Shown: one piece after another, positions 1 through 8,692 of the stretch
Numbering within the stretch: position 1 is the stretch's first letter
How the letters are laid out: each line of letters begins with the position of its first letter
Assembly: GCA_003024985.2 (NCBI GenBank)
Contig: PXIH01S0046730.1
Reading direction: 5' to 3' (one strand)
DNA length: 10,793 bases
From: Euperipatoides rowelli
Lineage: Eukaryota > Onychophora > Udeonychophora > Euonychophora > Peripatopsidae
Made by a program: the position numbers and the translations under genes
Notes under the pieces: generated by a model
The model's input: the letters and a program-made list of their open reading frames with translations, nothing else
What the model was told of the DNA's origin: nothing
The model's database searches: none

Positions 1-455
1 TCTTATTAACTTTTTGTATAAACTAGTTCATAAGTCTAATTTCACTAAATATAGATTGTACTCACATTATAATATTAATATTGATACTACCTGTGCGTTT
101 TGTCTAGATGAGGACGACATGGATCATCTGTTGTTCAGATGTCAATATTTTAACACTTATAGGCTTTTAATTGAAAGATATTCTGGTTATAGGTTGTCAA
201 ATTCTGATATAGGCCTACTATCTGCACTTTTATATGAAGTAGAATAAAGATGTATCATGGTTTATACTCTTCTTATGGAAAACTAGGAATAGCGTGATTT
301 TCCAAGGAATTAAACTTAGGCCTTGGGTTTACTTCCTATTAGAGATTAAAAAAATGTATTGTAAGGATTTTATGTAATTGAAGTTTGATATATTTAAAAG
401 GAAATGGCTTGTTAATATTAGACATTTTTGGTTAAAGTTTTGCCAGAATGCTTAA
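1..455 (+). pseudogene. LINE-A ORF2 C-terminus (zf-RVT finger and tail), broken
   Basis: This is the C-terminal end of an ORF2 reverse-transcriptase polyprotein. The first frame is open from the window edge to a TAA at 245-247. It carries an intact CCHC finger of the zf-RVT type: CAFC at 92-103, His at 125-127 and Cys at 140-142, in the context DHLLFRC. The finger is thought to bind the element RNA or target DNA. The reading then shifts frame near 243 and continues with FLWKTRN and KLRPW (312-326), the usual Trp/Arg-Asn tail of these proteins. A stop at 375-377 interrupts it and the natural end is probably the TAA at 453-455. One frameshift and one internal stop mark it as dead. The catalytic part would lie to the left of the window. 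Confidence 0.85.
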
Positions 456-600
456 TAGTTTGAGAATTTCTGTTATCATGTTTATTTTTTTTCAAAAGAA
501 AAGAAAAAAAAAAGCAGAAAAATTTTGTAGTTAAATGATATAATGGAATTTTTTTTTGTTTGGAATAAAATATATGTTATGGGTATATTCCCCTACACAC
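456..600 (+). other. LINE-A 3' untranslated region
   Basis: Non-coding and very AT-rich, with T-runs and A-runs. It contains the polyadenylation hexamer and ends just before the A tail. The last bases before the tail (about 578-600) include GGGTATATTCCCCTACACAC. Confidence 0.7.
564..569 (+). promoter_or_regulatory. polyadenylation signal AATAAA of LINE-A
   Basis: A canonical AATAAA hexamer 31 bases before the start of the A17 tail, a normal distance for cleavage and polyadenylation in animals. Confidence 0.75.
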
Positions 601-617
601 AAAAAAAAAAAAAAAAA
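601..617 (+). repeat. A17 tail of LINE-A
   Basis: Seventeen uninterrupted A residues right after the LINE-A 3' untranslated region. This is the expected product of target-primed reverse transcription of a polyadenylated RNA. The sequence from 618 on belongs to the neighbouring minus-strand LINE-B. Confidence 0.8.
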
Positions 618-667
618 CAATAATCAAAAGATGAAGGGCATACAAAAGATTAATTAACCCAAAGGTT
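618..667 (-). other. LINE-B 3' untranslated remnant
   Basis: Fifty bases between the likely ORF2 stop (668-670) and the A tail of LINE-A. I see no terminator, hexamer or repeat in it. It is either the start of the LINE-B 3' untranslated region cut by LINE-A, or its eroded end. Confidence 0.45.
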
Positions 668-1601
668 TTACCTTGGCAGACAGTTTTTTTCAACATGATC
701 TGCTATTGTAGTGGGAAGCCTACATCTGTCGCAATAATAGGCCAAGTGTTTCAAAATATTGAGAATTGATGAAAGGAAAGATATATTAGATTAGAATAAT
801 TTATAAATTTGTTTAGCTCCATTTTTAAAAATTGAATCGGATCTAATCTCAAATCTTGGAACACTCTGAAACATCTCAGACTCCAAATTCCAAACAAGCA
901 GATGGACACAAAACGTAAAAATAATGGCCTTTTGATGTATCAATGTATCAAGTAAGCCTAGCAATTTACACTCATTTATGCCACATAAAGTTATTCTGTA
1001 ATCCTAATTAAAGCCTGTCCAATGTAGTTATATGAGAGGAATAAATGGCTGATGTATTCTTCTTCTCCACAAGAGATACATTCCAGAGGAATGCAAAAAT
1101 TAAATTTTTCAACAATATACTTATTAGTAGGCAGAGCCTTAAAAGCTAATTTAATAACAAAATCAAGAATATTCAGAGATAAGATGTTCTTTATCATCTT
1201 TATCCAACTAGAACTTGAGGGTCACATATGTTTATCAGAATTCCTGTATGGAAAAAATTTCTAACTCTAGCCTACTGTAGCCTATTTTTGAATCAGATAA
1301 GCTTGGGGGTAAATCATCCATAAAGTTTCCGTATTATGCAAATAATTTCCAAATTCTAGCCTTTTTTAACTGAGAGGAAGATGGAGAAGTATCTGTGGGT
1401 TGAAATGAGATTATAATATTTTTCCACAGAATGTATTAATATATCTAAAACGATTTGCCAATAATAAATTGATAAAAAGCTTAATGTCAATTAATCCAAG
1501 GCCTCCCTTTGAAAGATGTGGATACATGGTCCTTCTCCCAATCAAATGAATCTTTCCTTTCCATATAAACTTTCTGTAAATTGAATTTAACTTTGCATTA
1601 A
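668..1601 (-). pseudogene. LINE-B ORF2, 3' segment: thumb end, zf-RVT finger and C-terminus
   Basis: Continuation of the ORF2 that starts at 9634. Reading from the junction, the frame gives NSIYRKFIWKG (FIWKG at 1555-1569) and GGLGLIDI (GGLGL at 1492-1506), the standard post-palm block of LINE ORF2 proteins. After a frameshift near 1420 comes the finger: CISC at 1066-1080 and its His at 1045-1047 in SHLF. The fourth ligand Cys is replaced, so the finger is broken. A second open stretch (about 668-960) has the Trp of the tail motif near 890 (HLLVWN) and ends at a TAA at 668-670. Several stops and at least two shifts are present. Together with the upstream segment ORF2 would be about 1150 codons, a normal length for the family. 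Confidence 0.83.
1588..1601 (-). repeat. target-site duplication of LINE-C, 3' copy
   Basis: On the minus strand this reads TTAATGCAAAGTTA. It matches TTATTGCAAAGTTA at 7080-7093 in 13 of 14 positions, and the last ten bases are identical. It lies directly beyond the LINE-C A-run, and the codons on its far side continue the LINE-B reading frame. The duplication may be as short as 10 bp, because the first bases could belong to the tail. Confidence 0.82.
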
Positions 1602-1614
1602 TTTTTTTTTATTT
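1602..1614 (-). repeat. A-rich tail of LINE-C
   Basis: On the minus strand the element ends AAATAAAAAAAAA, directly before the target-site duplicate. It reads as a short, slightly degraded poly-A tail. The AAATAAA part could also be a remnant of a polyadenylation signal. Confidence 0.7.
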
Positions 1615-1926
1615 CATGGATTTGCTCCCAACAAGTTTAAACAAATGATTAAACGCTACATCAGGCATTCGGTTAAAGAAATGCATGTTATACATCAGCT
1701 TACATAAGCATAGGCATAAAACAACACATTAAAGGGGGCAACCCTACATACAAAAACAACCAATATCAGGATAATAAATAGCAAGTACAACCTTCCAACA
1801 TAAGAAAATACAAAAGATATAATAAGGCAGAACACTAACCATTAACAAGAAAAATCAAACATCCCAAGTCATACACCTGACAAGGTCAGCAGACAGCTGA
1901 TACTAAAGTGACAAAAATAATAATAA
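1615..1926 (-). other. LINE-C 3' untranslated region
   Basis: About 310 bases between the probable ORF2 stop (1927-1929) and the A tail. It is AT-rich, with a short AAT-type repeat (about 1913-1928) at the coding end. A stretch near 1720-1755 reads GGGTTGCCCCC on the minus strand and loosely resembles the GGGT...CCCCT block before the LINE-A tail, but lies further from the tail. I find no gene here. Confidence 0.65.
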
Positions 1927-4900
1927 TTACAAAATATAATCTGTAATAAATGCATTATAATATTGGACAACATAAGGATTCTTCCTCTTATCATCAAACA
2001 TATTTGCTGGCATTATTCTATTATCACTATTTGCCAGTTTCTGCAATTACAGCTTCAAATAAGTCCAAGGCCTAAGCTTGGTAAACTCAAAAATATAATT
2101 ATTTCTGACCTTCCACATCACAACGAAAATAAATATAGCAATGGGAAGAAAACGATCATGGTGCAATAAGATAATTAAGGAATCATAAATATTCCCTTGA
2201 AAAAAATAAGAAGGGAAAAATGGGTAACCTGATTTCTAAAGTCTGTGAAATAGGCACGGTTAAATAATAAATGTGTGATACTGTCCTCATACACACAAAG
2301 GGGCTAAAAGTAGCTATATTAAACCCATACTTCCCTGCCAAGCGAACTTTAGTGAGCAGGGACTGCAAAAGAACAAGAAATTAAAAAATAAGCAAATTAG
2401 GAGCCACATAAAGCTCCCAAAATTCCTTATACATAGTGTCCAAAAGCCTCTGAAGGGGCGTGATTGGCAGTCCTGGTCAAGAATCTTTACATATGCTCTA
2501 TAAGGAAATTTCCCCTGGAACTTATTATCAAATGTATCCAAGATATCCTGATACATCTTTCACTATTTCTCCACCACCGGCTCTCAATGAATATCGGAGG
2601 AGGCCTGTCAGTAGCCTTGACCTCTATGAGAGCAATCAGAGCCTGTCCATACTTGCCATAGCTAGCAAAAAAAATATGCAGGAATGATTACAAACAGCCT
2701 ATCAACTTTTTGCAGTGCCAATCCACTCTGCCTATATGACCTGCACAAATAAGTTCTCAAAAGAGGGACCAACTTAGCTAAAAGCCCACAGAATCAAAAA
2801 TACTATAGAATAAATCTTAGTAATAAATCCTTTATTAAATTTAAAGTGTGGAACATAAAAGTATAACTTGGGAAATAAGTACATATTCACAATCCTTACC
2901 TTAGTCAATAAGGAAAGAAATTTAGTTGACAAAGGGCCCTTTATGCTATTGAAATAGTCCAAAATCTGATTCTGAACCACATGCCTAACACCTATACCCA
3001 AGAAGAGATCTGGAACACCCAGGAATCTTCCCATAACCTCAGTACTATATTGCCTATCAAAAATGTTCATATAAGGTACCACATGAAGGTATTGTGCTTA
3101 TTAAAAATTGATTTAGTCAAATCTGAAAACTGATTAACCAAATAAAATACCCTCTGAACTTTAGTCTGACCGCACACAAAGACAGTTATGTCATCCACAT
3201 AGGTCATTGCATATACATATTCATTTAGCATGTGAATCCATACTTCACAGCACAAGTCATTAATTTAGCTCACCAAAGTGCCTATGTATACAGCAAATAA
3301 GTTTGTAACCAGGGGAGATCCTTGAGTAATCCCCCTCTTAATCTGAATTTTATAAAATAATCTACCCTTATACTTAATTGAAAGATATTTATTTACAATA
3401 TAGTTAATAATATGCCTAGTCGGGTTAGAACTACCAAAAAGATGATAAATGGGACTTATCAATTAGGAATGATCCACACAATTGAAAGCCTCATGTACAT
3501 CCAAAAAGCATAGGTCATCTCCTCATCTTCACTAGACCTAGCCATCTGCACAACTTGTTGTACAAGAATAATAGGGATATGAATATTTCGATACTTTAAT
3601 GCAAATAAAAATCAGATAAAATCCGTGGAAGCAGGGAGTTCAACCTATTGTTCAAGATGTGAGCAAACAGTTAGAATCTAGATTTTGGACATTTATAGGC
3701 CTAAGATGCCTTAAACCAAGATGGGAATCTGGATTGATATTTTTCTTGTGATGTAATACCAAATAGGAATGCATGAAATTTGATTAAAAAAAGGGCAAGT
3801 TATCCACAGGTTAAAAAGTCTAACAAACTTAGGAATGAAAATATAATCAAACCTTTTCACTAAAGAAACAGTCAACAGGTCTGGACCCAGAGAACTATGT
3901 ATATTCAATTGATCCAAAGCAACCAAGCATCATTATCGGATAGAGCAAAAATATTATGAGACTGCATATCGTCATGAATCTAAAAATTAGTAAAGAATGG
4001 GTTAAAGAATATATCTTGACTGTTGGATTGATAAACCTCAGTAAAATGTTGAAAAATATAATTTACGATATAAATATTTGTAAGATTCTCAATCCCATCA
4101 TATAAATGAGTATGGGGGCATGAAGAATGCTTCTTAAAATATAAAGAAGAGTGTCAAAGCAGATATCTCACAATGCTTAACTATTATTCGCTTTTTAAGT
4201 ATATAATGCATGTCCTGGCACTTCCTATACAAATTATTATATTCGATTTTAAGCGACATATAAAAAGGCCCCTGAGCCCCATCAATATTCTGCTTGAGCA
4301 TCAAGCACATAGCTCCATCAAGCTCCAAAACCTACTATTTGTATGAGCTTTATAAGCATAATTAATAAAAATAAGACTGAAGTCTAAAACTCATTAAAGA
4401 GAAAATAATTTTGCAAACTAAAATTTTAAAATAAGAGCTCATTAGCATTTATATAAATGACAGAAAAGGTATCAACATTCATCTCAAGATTACCAGGAAT
4501 GAAAGGATGCATCTGTAAGCTGGAATAAATCAGGAGCAGGGGAGCCACAATATACAAAAATGCCAAGAAGGCATGGTCAGACATCGCAGTATCCAAAATA
4601 TCAAAACTAAACACACTCGATACAGCATTAGTAAGAAAAATACAGTCCAAGGTATTTGATGTATTTGCATAATGTGTAGGAAGATGACCTTTTCCAGCCA
4701 GATTTATCTAGTGTAGACTAATAAAAAACCCTAAAAAAACATCATTTACCAAATCCTTATGATTAAAATCACCTGAAAGAATTATGACATAAATTTTGGG
4801 TATATAGGAAATAACCTCCTGAAAAATAGCCCTATTTAAATTTAGCCTATAAGGGGTAAATAATAATTAACCAAAATATATGTATTAGCTAAAAAAACAA

Positions 4901-5206
4901 AAGATATAATAAGTATATACCTAGGATTGGCCTTGATAACCCTTATGTCAGAAATCAATAAATGCTTGGCAATAAGATCCATCACGCCCGCCCTTTCCGG
5001 CTCTGATTGACCTCCACTGATAGATACAATAGTACTTATCAATAGCCTCCAAATTAGGTCTACCACTGATCTTTGTTTCCTGAAGGAGGCAAATATCACC
5101 TCATTGGCAACTAAAAACCTTAACATTTTCTTGAGATTAGCATTAGAATTGAACCCATTTTTATATTGGCAGAAACTATTTAAAAAGTATTCTTACTCTT
5201 ATCCAT
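1927..5206 (-). pseudogene. LINE-C ORF2: APE endonuclease, reverse transcriptase, zf-RVT tail (degenerate)
   Basis: ORF2 polyprotein of about 1090 codons. The start chosen is the ATG at 5204-5206 (MDKSKNTF), just before the SANIK motif that opens APE endonucleases. Endonuclease motifs in order: LQET (5084-5095), GDFN (4762-4773) and SDH (4573-4581). After a linker (ELDGAMCLMLK and on, near 4328) comes the reverse transcriptase: SLGPD (3879-3893), NNRLNSLLP near 3630, motif A LDVHEAF (3484-3504), motif B QGSPL (3310-3324), motif C YVDD (3190-3201) and FLGV (3014-3025). The thumb FPKLYFYVP follows near 2860. The finger at about 2260-2350 keeps its His (THLLF) but has lost Cys ligands. The tail has WKVRN and KLRPW (2065-2079), an internal stop at 2047-2049 and a likely end at 1927-1929. 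Frameshifts and stops occur throughout, so no functional product is possible. Confidence 0.87.
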
Positions 5207-5717
5207 AAACGGTTTAGAGAAAAAATAGCCACATAAATGTAAAAAATAAAGCAAAAATGGTAGCATAAAATAAAATAAAAAGACAGGAACATAGCAACCC
5301 CGTTATGTCCCTACAAAAAAACTAGAGGTAAAGATGAAAATATGATATTGAAAAAAGGAAAAGACCCAATTACCATAGCACTATGACAGTGCCTAGGCCA
5401 AGGCCAAAATTGCTCACTAGACTTGCAGCACAACCGTGTATATCGCAAGAAATTACCTGGTACAATGGGATGCACTACATACATAGAATTAATATATAAG
5501 AAAAAATATATAATCCTCAAACCATGCATTATTGTTCCTTTTCTTTTTCCAATCACACCTCCAAGCCCACTGAGGATGGCAGCAATAACAAAACCTAAAC
5601 TGACAACCCCTAAGCACCCTGAACATAAGATGTACATGTAATTATGCATCAACCTTAGCAAATTAGGATGCAAGAAAGAAAAAAATTAAATAGCATTAAA
5701 TTATAAATGTTCATTTC
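5207..5717 (-). other. LINE-C spacer between ORF1 and ORF2
   Basis: Just over 500 bases lie between the ORF1 stop (5718-5720) and the ORF2 start (5206). In LINE-B the same two ORFs overlap by 32 bases, so this spacer is unexpected. Its main content is the open frame at 5311-5673, described separately. The rest is AT-rich and shows no motif. It could be a lineage-specific spacer, an inserted foreign piece, or ORF1 sequence whose frame has decayed. Confidence 0.5.
5311..5673 (-). CDS. unrecognised 120-codon open frame in the LINE-C spacer
   Basis: I do not recognise this protein. It is open for 120 codons in a frame that differs from both ORF1 and ORF2 of LINE-C. The first codon is TTG, and the first ATG (LMHNYMY) follows eight codons later. 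Residues about 12-37 form a glycine-rich hydrophobic segment (CLGVVSLGFVIAAI and on) followed by the basic KRK, as in a membrane anchor. A second hydrophobic patch (IIYFFLYI) follows, and the C-terminus is hydrophobic again. Such a length without a stop is uncommon at this base composition, although the segment is richer in G+C than its surroundings, which lowers the stop rate. It may be a chance frame, a third LINE ORF, or part of an insertion. Confidence 0.22.
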   Translation of the reverse strand: MHPNLLRLMHNYMYILCSGCLGVVSLGFVIAAILSGLGGVIGKRKGTIMHGLRIIYFFLYINSMYVVHPIVPGNFLRYTRLCCKSSEQFWPWPRHCHSAMVIGSFPFFNIIFSSLPLVFL

Positions 5718-5741
5718 TCATTTTTCTGATTTTTCGACCGA

Positions 5742-5755
5742 CCCCCCCCCCCCCC
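5742..5755 (+). repeat. C14 homopolymer
   Basis: Fourteen C in a row on the plus strand, G14 on the ORF1 coding strand, where it encodes a glycine run near the ORF1 C-terminus. In this AT-rich setting it stands out, and its length is prone to slippage and sequencing error. Confidence 0.9.
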
Positions 5756-5940
5756 TCTCCATACCAGAAATAATCAAGTTACCAGGATTAGGGAGAACCA
5801 GGAGCTCCAAATTGTTCAAAGATTCAACATGAATAAGTTAAGAACATTGTGAATCCAAGTCAACCAAAGGCGACACTGCAGTCATGTTGAAAAGCAGTAA
5901 TTGGGATCCGAGTACAGAAAAAGTCTTAGTTGGGTTATCC

Positions 5941-5982
5941 AAGATATCACCATTATCAGCCAAGATATCACCATTATCAGCC
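5941..5982 (+). repeat. perfect 21-bp tandem duplication in LINE-C ORF1
   Basis: Two identical copies of a 21-base unit (5941-5961 and 5962-5982). The length is a multiple of three, so on the minus strand it duplicates seven residues (ADNGDIL) without breaking the frame. The copies are identical while the surrounding frame has decayed, so the duplication may be recent, or short enough to have escaped mutation. Confidence 0.9.
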
Positions 5983-6760
5983 GAGGCAGCCTGCTCCGCT
6001 TGCAAATAAGGACCCAGACGATCCTGTCCAGGTGCAGGAGCAGAAACAAGATTTCTTCAAAGCATTGCTATAGGAAGAAGAGCAAACGTGCCCATCCCCC
6101 TTCTGCTGCAAAGAGAGGAAGTAACTACACCATCTCACAAGACACATCTGTATATCATGGCCAGGGCTTTTGCAATAGAAACAGGGCTTTATTTTCCTGG
6201 ACACATTCACCCATCCATGTAGATTTGTTGAAGTTTTGATAGCATAGGCATATCAACTGTTACTTCCTCCCCCATAGCAAAAGTAATATAAACAGGTGTA
6301 GTAGAAAACACTGTGTCCTCATTCAACTTCATGTAAGTAGGCTTAATTGTCAAAATGTTGCCATAATTGCCTAAAATAGTAGCCAGCTCAGAACTAACAG
6401 TGCTTACAGGCATCCACAAAACAGATAAACAATTTTATTAGAATGCACAACGGAATCGGCAAATAAAACAAAATTACCTTCATATTTGACAAAAAAAATT
6501 CTGAAAGTTTGCTTAGCTTCACTGGTTCTAAATGCCAGAAAATTATATGATGGAATATGTAGTCGAGTATACTGCTCTAGCTGTTACAAAAGTCCAAAGT
6601 AATCCAATAAATTTATCAAATGCTCCAACATAAACCTCTGATACTTCTAGTTAGCATCCACTACAGTAAAAACATTGGAATTATCGGTCAGAAACGAAGC
6701 ATACAAAGCAATGTTATTTATCAAGTTACTCACAATGTATATACTCACCATATTTTCCAT

Positions 6761-7079
6761 GTCTACTCCCAAGCAAACAAGTACAAATCACCAGGACTTG
6801 ACATGAGACAATAAGGGTACTGTTGCAGCCTATGGGTATCGTTACAATGTAAGCTAAATGATAATGCATCGCTTGAACAATATCCACATAAAATGAAAAA
6901 TACTATTGTCTCCACAACAAATATTAAAAAGCAAGAAGTACTTTACACACAACAGCCATTTAGATAATATTATGCACACCTTTAGACATCCATAATGAAA
7001 TAAAACTGATAATAAAGTTAAATAAAGGAGAGAAAGCAAACCTTTGGGTTTATATTTTACATCCAGGTGGTGCATGCTA
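6761..7079 (-). other. LINE-C 5' leader (untranslated region)
   Basis: About 320 bases between the 5' target-site duplicate and the ORF1 ATG. A leader of this size is normal for a full-length LINE and would be expected to carry its internal promoter, but I see no clear promoter element. An open minus-strand frame at 6854-7090 runs through it and into the duplicate; I treat that as chance. If the 5' junction is right, LINE-C was inserted essentially complete. Confidence 0.6.
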
Positions 7080-7093
7080 TAACTTTGCAATAA
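7080..7093 (-). repeat. target-site duplication of LINE-C, 5' copy
   Basis: Minus-strand sequence TTATTGCAAAGTTA, matching the 3' copy at 1588-1601 in 13 of 14 bases. In the LINE-B thumb frame it encodes the end of QFIAKL, and the frame resumes after the other copy as NSIYRK. Before insertion only one copy would have been present. Confidence 0.82.
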
Positions 7094-8692
7094 ATTGTTT
7101 TGTGAAATTAAAGTAAATGGAGTAATAGAGGATTTTGGGTATACAGTAAGTATTTATAATTTTTATTTTTAAAATAATTATAAGATATGAGTATTTCATA
7201 CAACTGAGATATGTTTATGTTGATTCTAAAACTTTTTGTTGAACTTTTCTTCTTGTTTCATTTTAAGTTTCCAAGTCCTGGAGTCAATGACAAATCTTTT
7301 AAGCATAGAATTGAACTTTTCCTTTTATTAATTACTACTCCTGAACTTTTGCAAAAGCCTTCAACAATTTTGAGTGTGCGTGTCATAAAACTACTAAATC
7401 ATCAGTGTAAGCGAATAGCACAAAAGGTAACCTCTGGAATAGAGACCCGGCAGATTTTCTTCCAGCTCCACTAAACCAGGATTTAAATATAGGGCAAATA
7501 GGCTTGAACTTAAGGGTGATCCTTGTGTGATACTCTTTTCGATTGCAAATATACCAAAAAGTTCTCCAGCATGTTTAATATAGGTTTTCTTGGTGAATAT
7601 GTAGTTTGACAGGTCTCTAGCTAGATTAGAATCGTGTACATGAATTTTAATTTGATCAAATAAAAAATATTGATTAACTGTTGCAAAAGCTTTTCAAATG
7701 TCAATTAAAACAGCATAGGCATTGTTTTTGCCATGCATTTTGTGAGCTAAGTATACATCTTCTAAAATATAAAGTGCCATATGGAAGTTTGCACCTCTTA
7801 AACAAAATTGATACCGACCAATTACATTTTTAAATTGGAAATAATGCATCATTTAAGATTGATGCACAAAGCTTTGCATCACAATCTTTATACAAATATT
7901 GGTCTAATATTTCTTAACATTGGAAATGATGACGTTTGATTAGGCTAAAAGGCTGTTTGATTTATCATTTTGTTAAAAAATACAAAATATGATGAAATTT
8001 GTAGAGAAATTGGCTTATAGGATGTTAGCCAACGATTAAACAAAGTCAGGAATAATAGCATGACGAGATATTATTATTTTTTTAAATTATTTTTAGTGTA
8101 AGTCCATCTGGTCCTGGACGTGCCTTTGTATTTTCTTTCTGAGATGAGACTTGATCATTTCTTCATTTTTCCGGAGAAGGTGTGATCATTTGAAAGGTTA
8201 GTGTCACTAATGTCACCTAATCCATTAAGTAGTTATTCTGTCTTGTTTACATTGTTAAAATGATTTTTAAAATTTTCAAAAAGAAAAAAAGCCAGGTCTT
8301 CTCCAACTAGACATTGATTTTAACGATTTAATGCAGCAATAATAACATTGTTCTTATTCTTGTTGAAAATTTTTGCACTGAGAAAAGGCCCAATTTCATT
8401 TTTTTTTTTCTAGAACAATATTTCTAATAAATTTATATTTATTTAATTTTTGTTATGTACTTCAATTTCTTGCAATCTCTTTTTCCACTTTGTAATTAAT
8501 TGAATCAAATGTTGGGATCTACTGTATTTAGTGTAGCCTCAATCATTATGTTATAAGAAAAAGGACTCGTGTTTATCTTTGAGAACGAAGAGTTTCTAAA
8601 TTGACAAAATCTTACTAATTAGTGTTTATTAATGTTTATCCAGTGATATTTAAGCTGGATTTCGTTATTGAACAAATTGCAAAGATATAGGT

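Larger units (their letters stand above)
1..617 (+). mobile_element. LINE-A: 3' end of a plus-strand non-LTR retrotransposon (cut by window edge)
   Basis: This is the 3' terminal part of a LINE. It holds the end of ORF2 (1-455), a 3' untranslated region (456-600) with an AATAAA signal at 564-569, and a run of 17 A at 601-617. The 5' part lies outside the window. It is the only element on the plus strand and faces the minus-strand elements tail to tail. Its ORF2 tail shares the peptide LRPW, with identical surrounding DNA, with LINE-C, so these two belong to one subfamily. Confidence 0.88.
618..1601 (-). mobile_element. LINE-B, 3' part (thumb to 3' end), separated from its 5' part by LINE-C
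   Basis: This is the 3' third of the older minus-strand LINE. It starts at the LINE-C junction (1588-1601, target-site duplicate) in the ORF2 thumb, runs through the zinc finger and C-terminus, and reaches a short untranslated stretch at 618-667. The matching 5' part is at 7080-10793. The two halves join in frame when LINE-C is removed. No A tail of its own is seen. LINE-A ends exactly where recognisable LINE-B sequence stops, so the true 3' end of LINE-B may lie beyond LINE-A, outside the window. Confidence 0.82.
5718..6760 (-). pseudogene. LINE-C ORF1: RNA-binding protein with CCHC zinc knuckle (degenerate)
   Basis: ORF1 encodes the nucleic-acid chaperone that packages LINE RNA. The start chosen is the ATG at 6758-6760 (MENMVSIY), after which the frame runs with stops at 6647-6649 and 6584-6586. 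A shift near 6410 leads into a region reading VSSELATILGNYGNILTI, the RRM-like block of such ORF1 proteins. A second shift near 6210 leads into a perfect C-x2-C-x4-H-x4-C knuckle (CFYCKSPGHDIQMC, 6142-6183). The C-terminal tail looks disordered and acidic, with a duplicated seven-residue unit ADNGDIL and a glycine run encoded by the poly-G tract. It ends at a TGA at 5718-5720, giving about 347 codons. At least three stops and two or more shifts show that it is dead. Confidence 0.8.
1602..7079 (-). mobile_element. LINE-C: near full-length LINE nested in LINE-B
   Basis: A 5.5-kb minus-strand element with a 5' leader (6761-7079), ORF1 with a CCHC knuckle (5718-6760), a spacer (5207-5717), ORF2 (1927-5206), a 3' untranslated region (1602-1926) and an A-run at its end. 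It is flanked by a 14-bp duplication with one mismatch and splits the thumb-encoding part of LINE-B. ORF2 carries APE endonuclease, reverse transcriptase and zf-RVT parts; no RNase H is seen. This layout fits the L1/Tx1 type of LINE (inferred). Many stops and frameshifts make it inactive. It must be younger than LINE-B, into which it jumped. Confidence 0.85.

Noticed and set aside
1611-1723. An open minus-strand stretch that seems to extend the LINE-B thumb upstream from 1601, which would make 618-1723 a separate element overlapping 7080-10793.
   Set aside because: It shows none of the thumb motifs present in LINE-C and at 7094-7150. It is the LINE-C 3' untranslated region, and the true join is at the duplicate.
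2460-2687. A proline-rich plus-strand open frame.
   Set aside because: It is antisense to the LINE-C ORF2 region between the thumb and the finger and has no recognisable domain or start context.
211-3702. Six AGGCCT palindromes in the left third of the window, more than composition predicts.
   Set aside because: At least three lie in conserved LINE codons (LRPW at 318 and 2068, GGLGL at 1499), so they are not an independent signal.
5423-5641. A 72-codon plus-strand frame in the LINE-C spacer.
   Set aside because: It is antisense to the longer 120-codon frame, with no domain or plausible gene context.
5901-6239. A 112-codon plus-strand open frame containing a duplicated DITIIS unit.
   Set aside because: It is the antisense shadow of LINE-C ORF1. 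The repeat is the 21-bp duplication, and the minus strand carries the real CCHC knuckle.
6854-7090. A 78-codon minus-strand frame with Cys and His residues (ICCGDNSIFHFMW) that resembles a zf-RVT finger of LINE-B.
   Set aside because: It lies inside the 5' leader of LINE-C and runs into the target-site duplicate. The true LINE-B finger is at about 1045-1080, and the ligand spacing here is incomplete.
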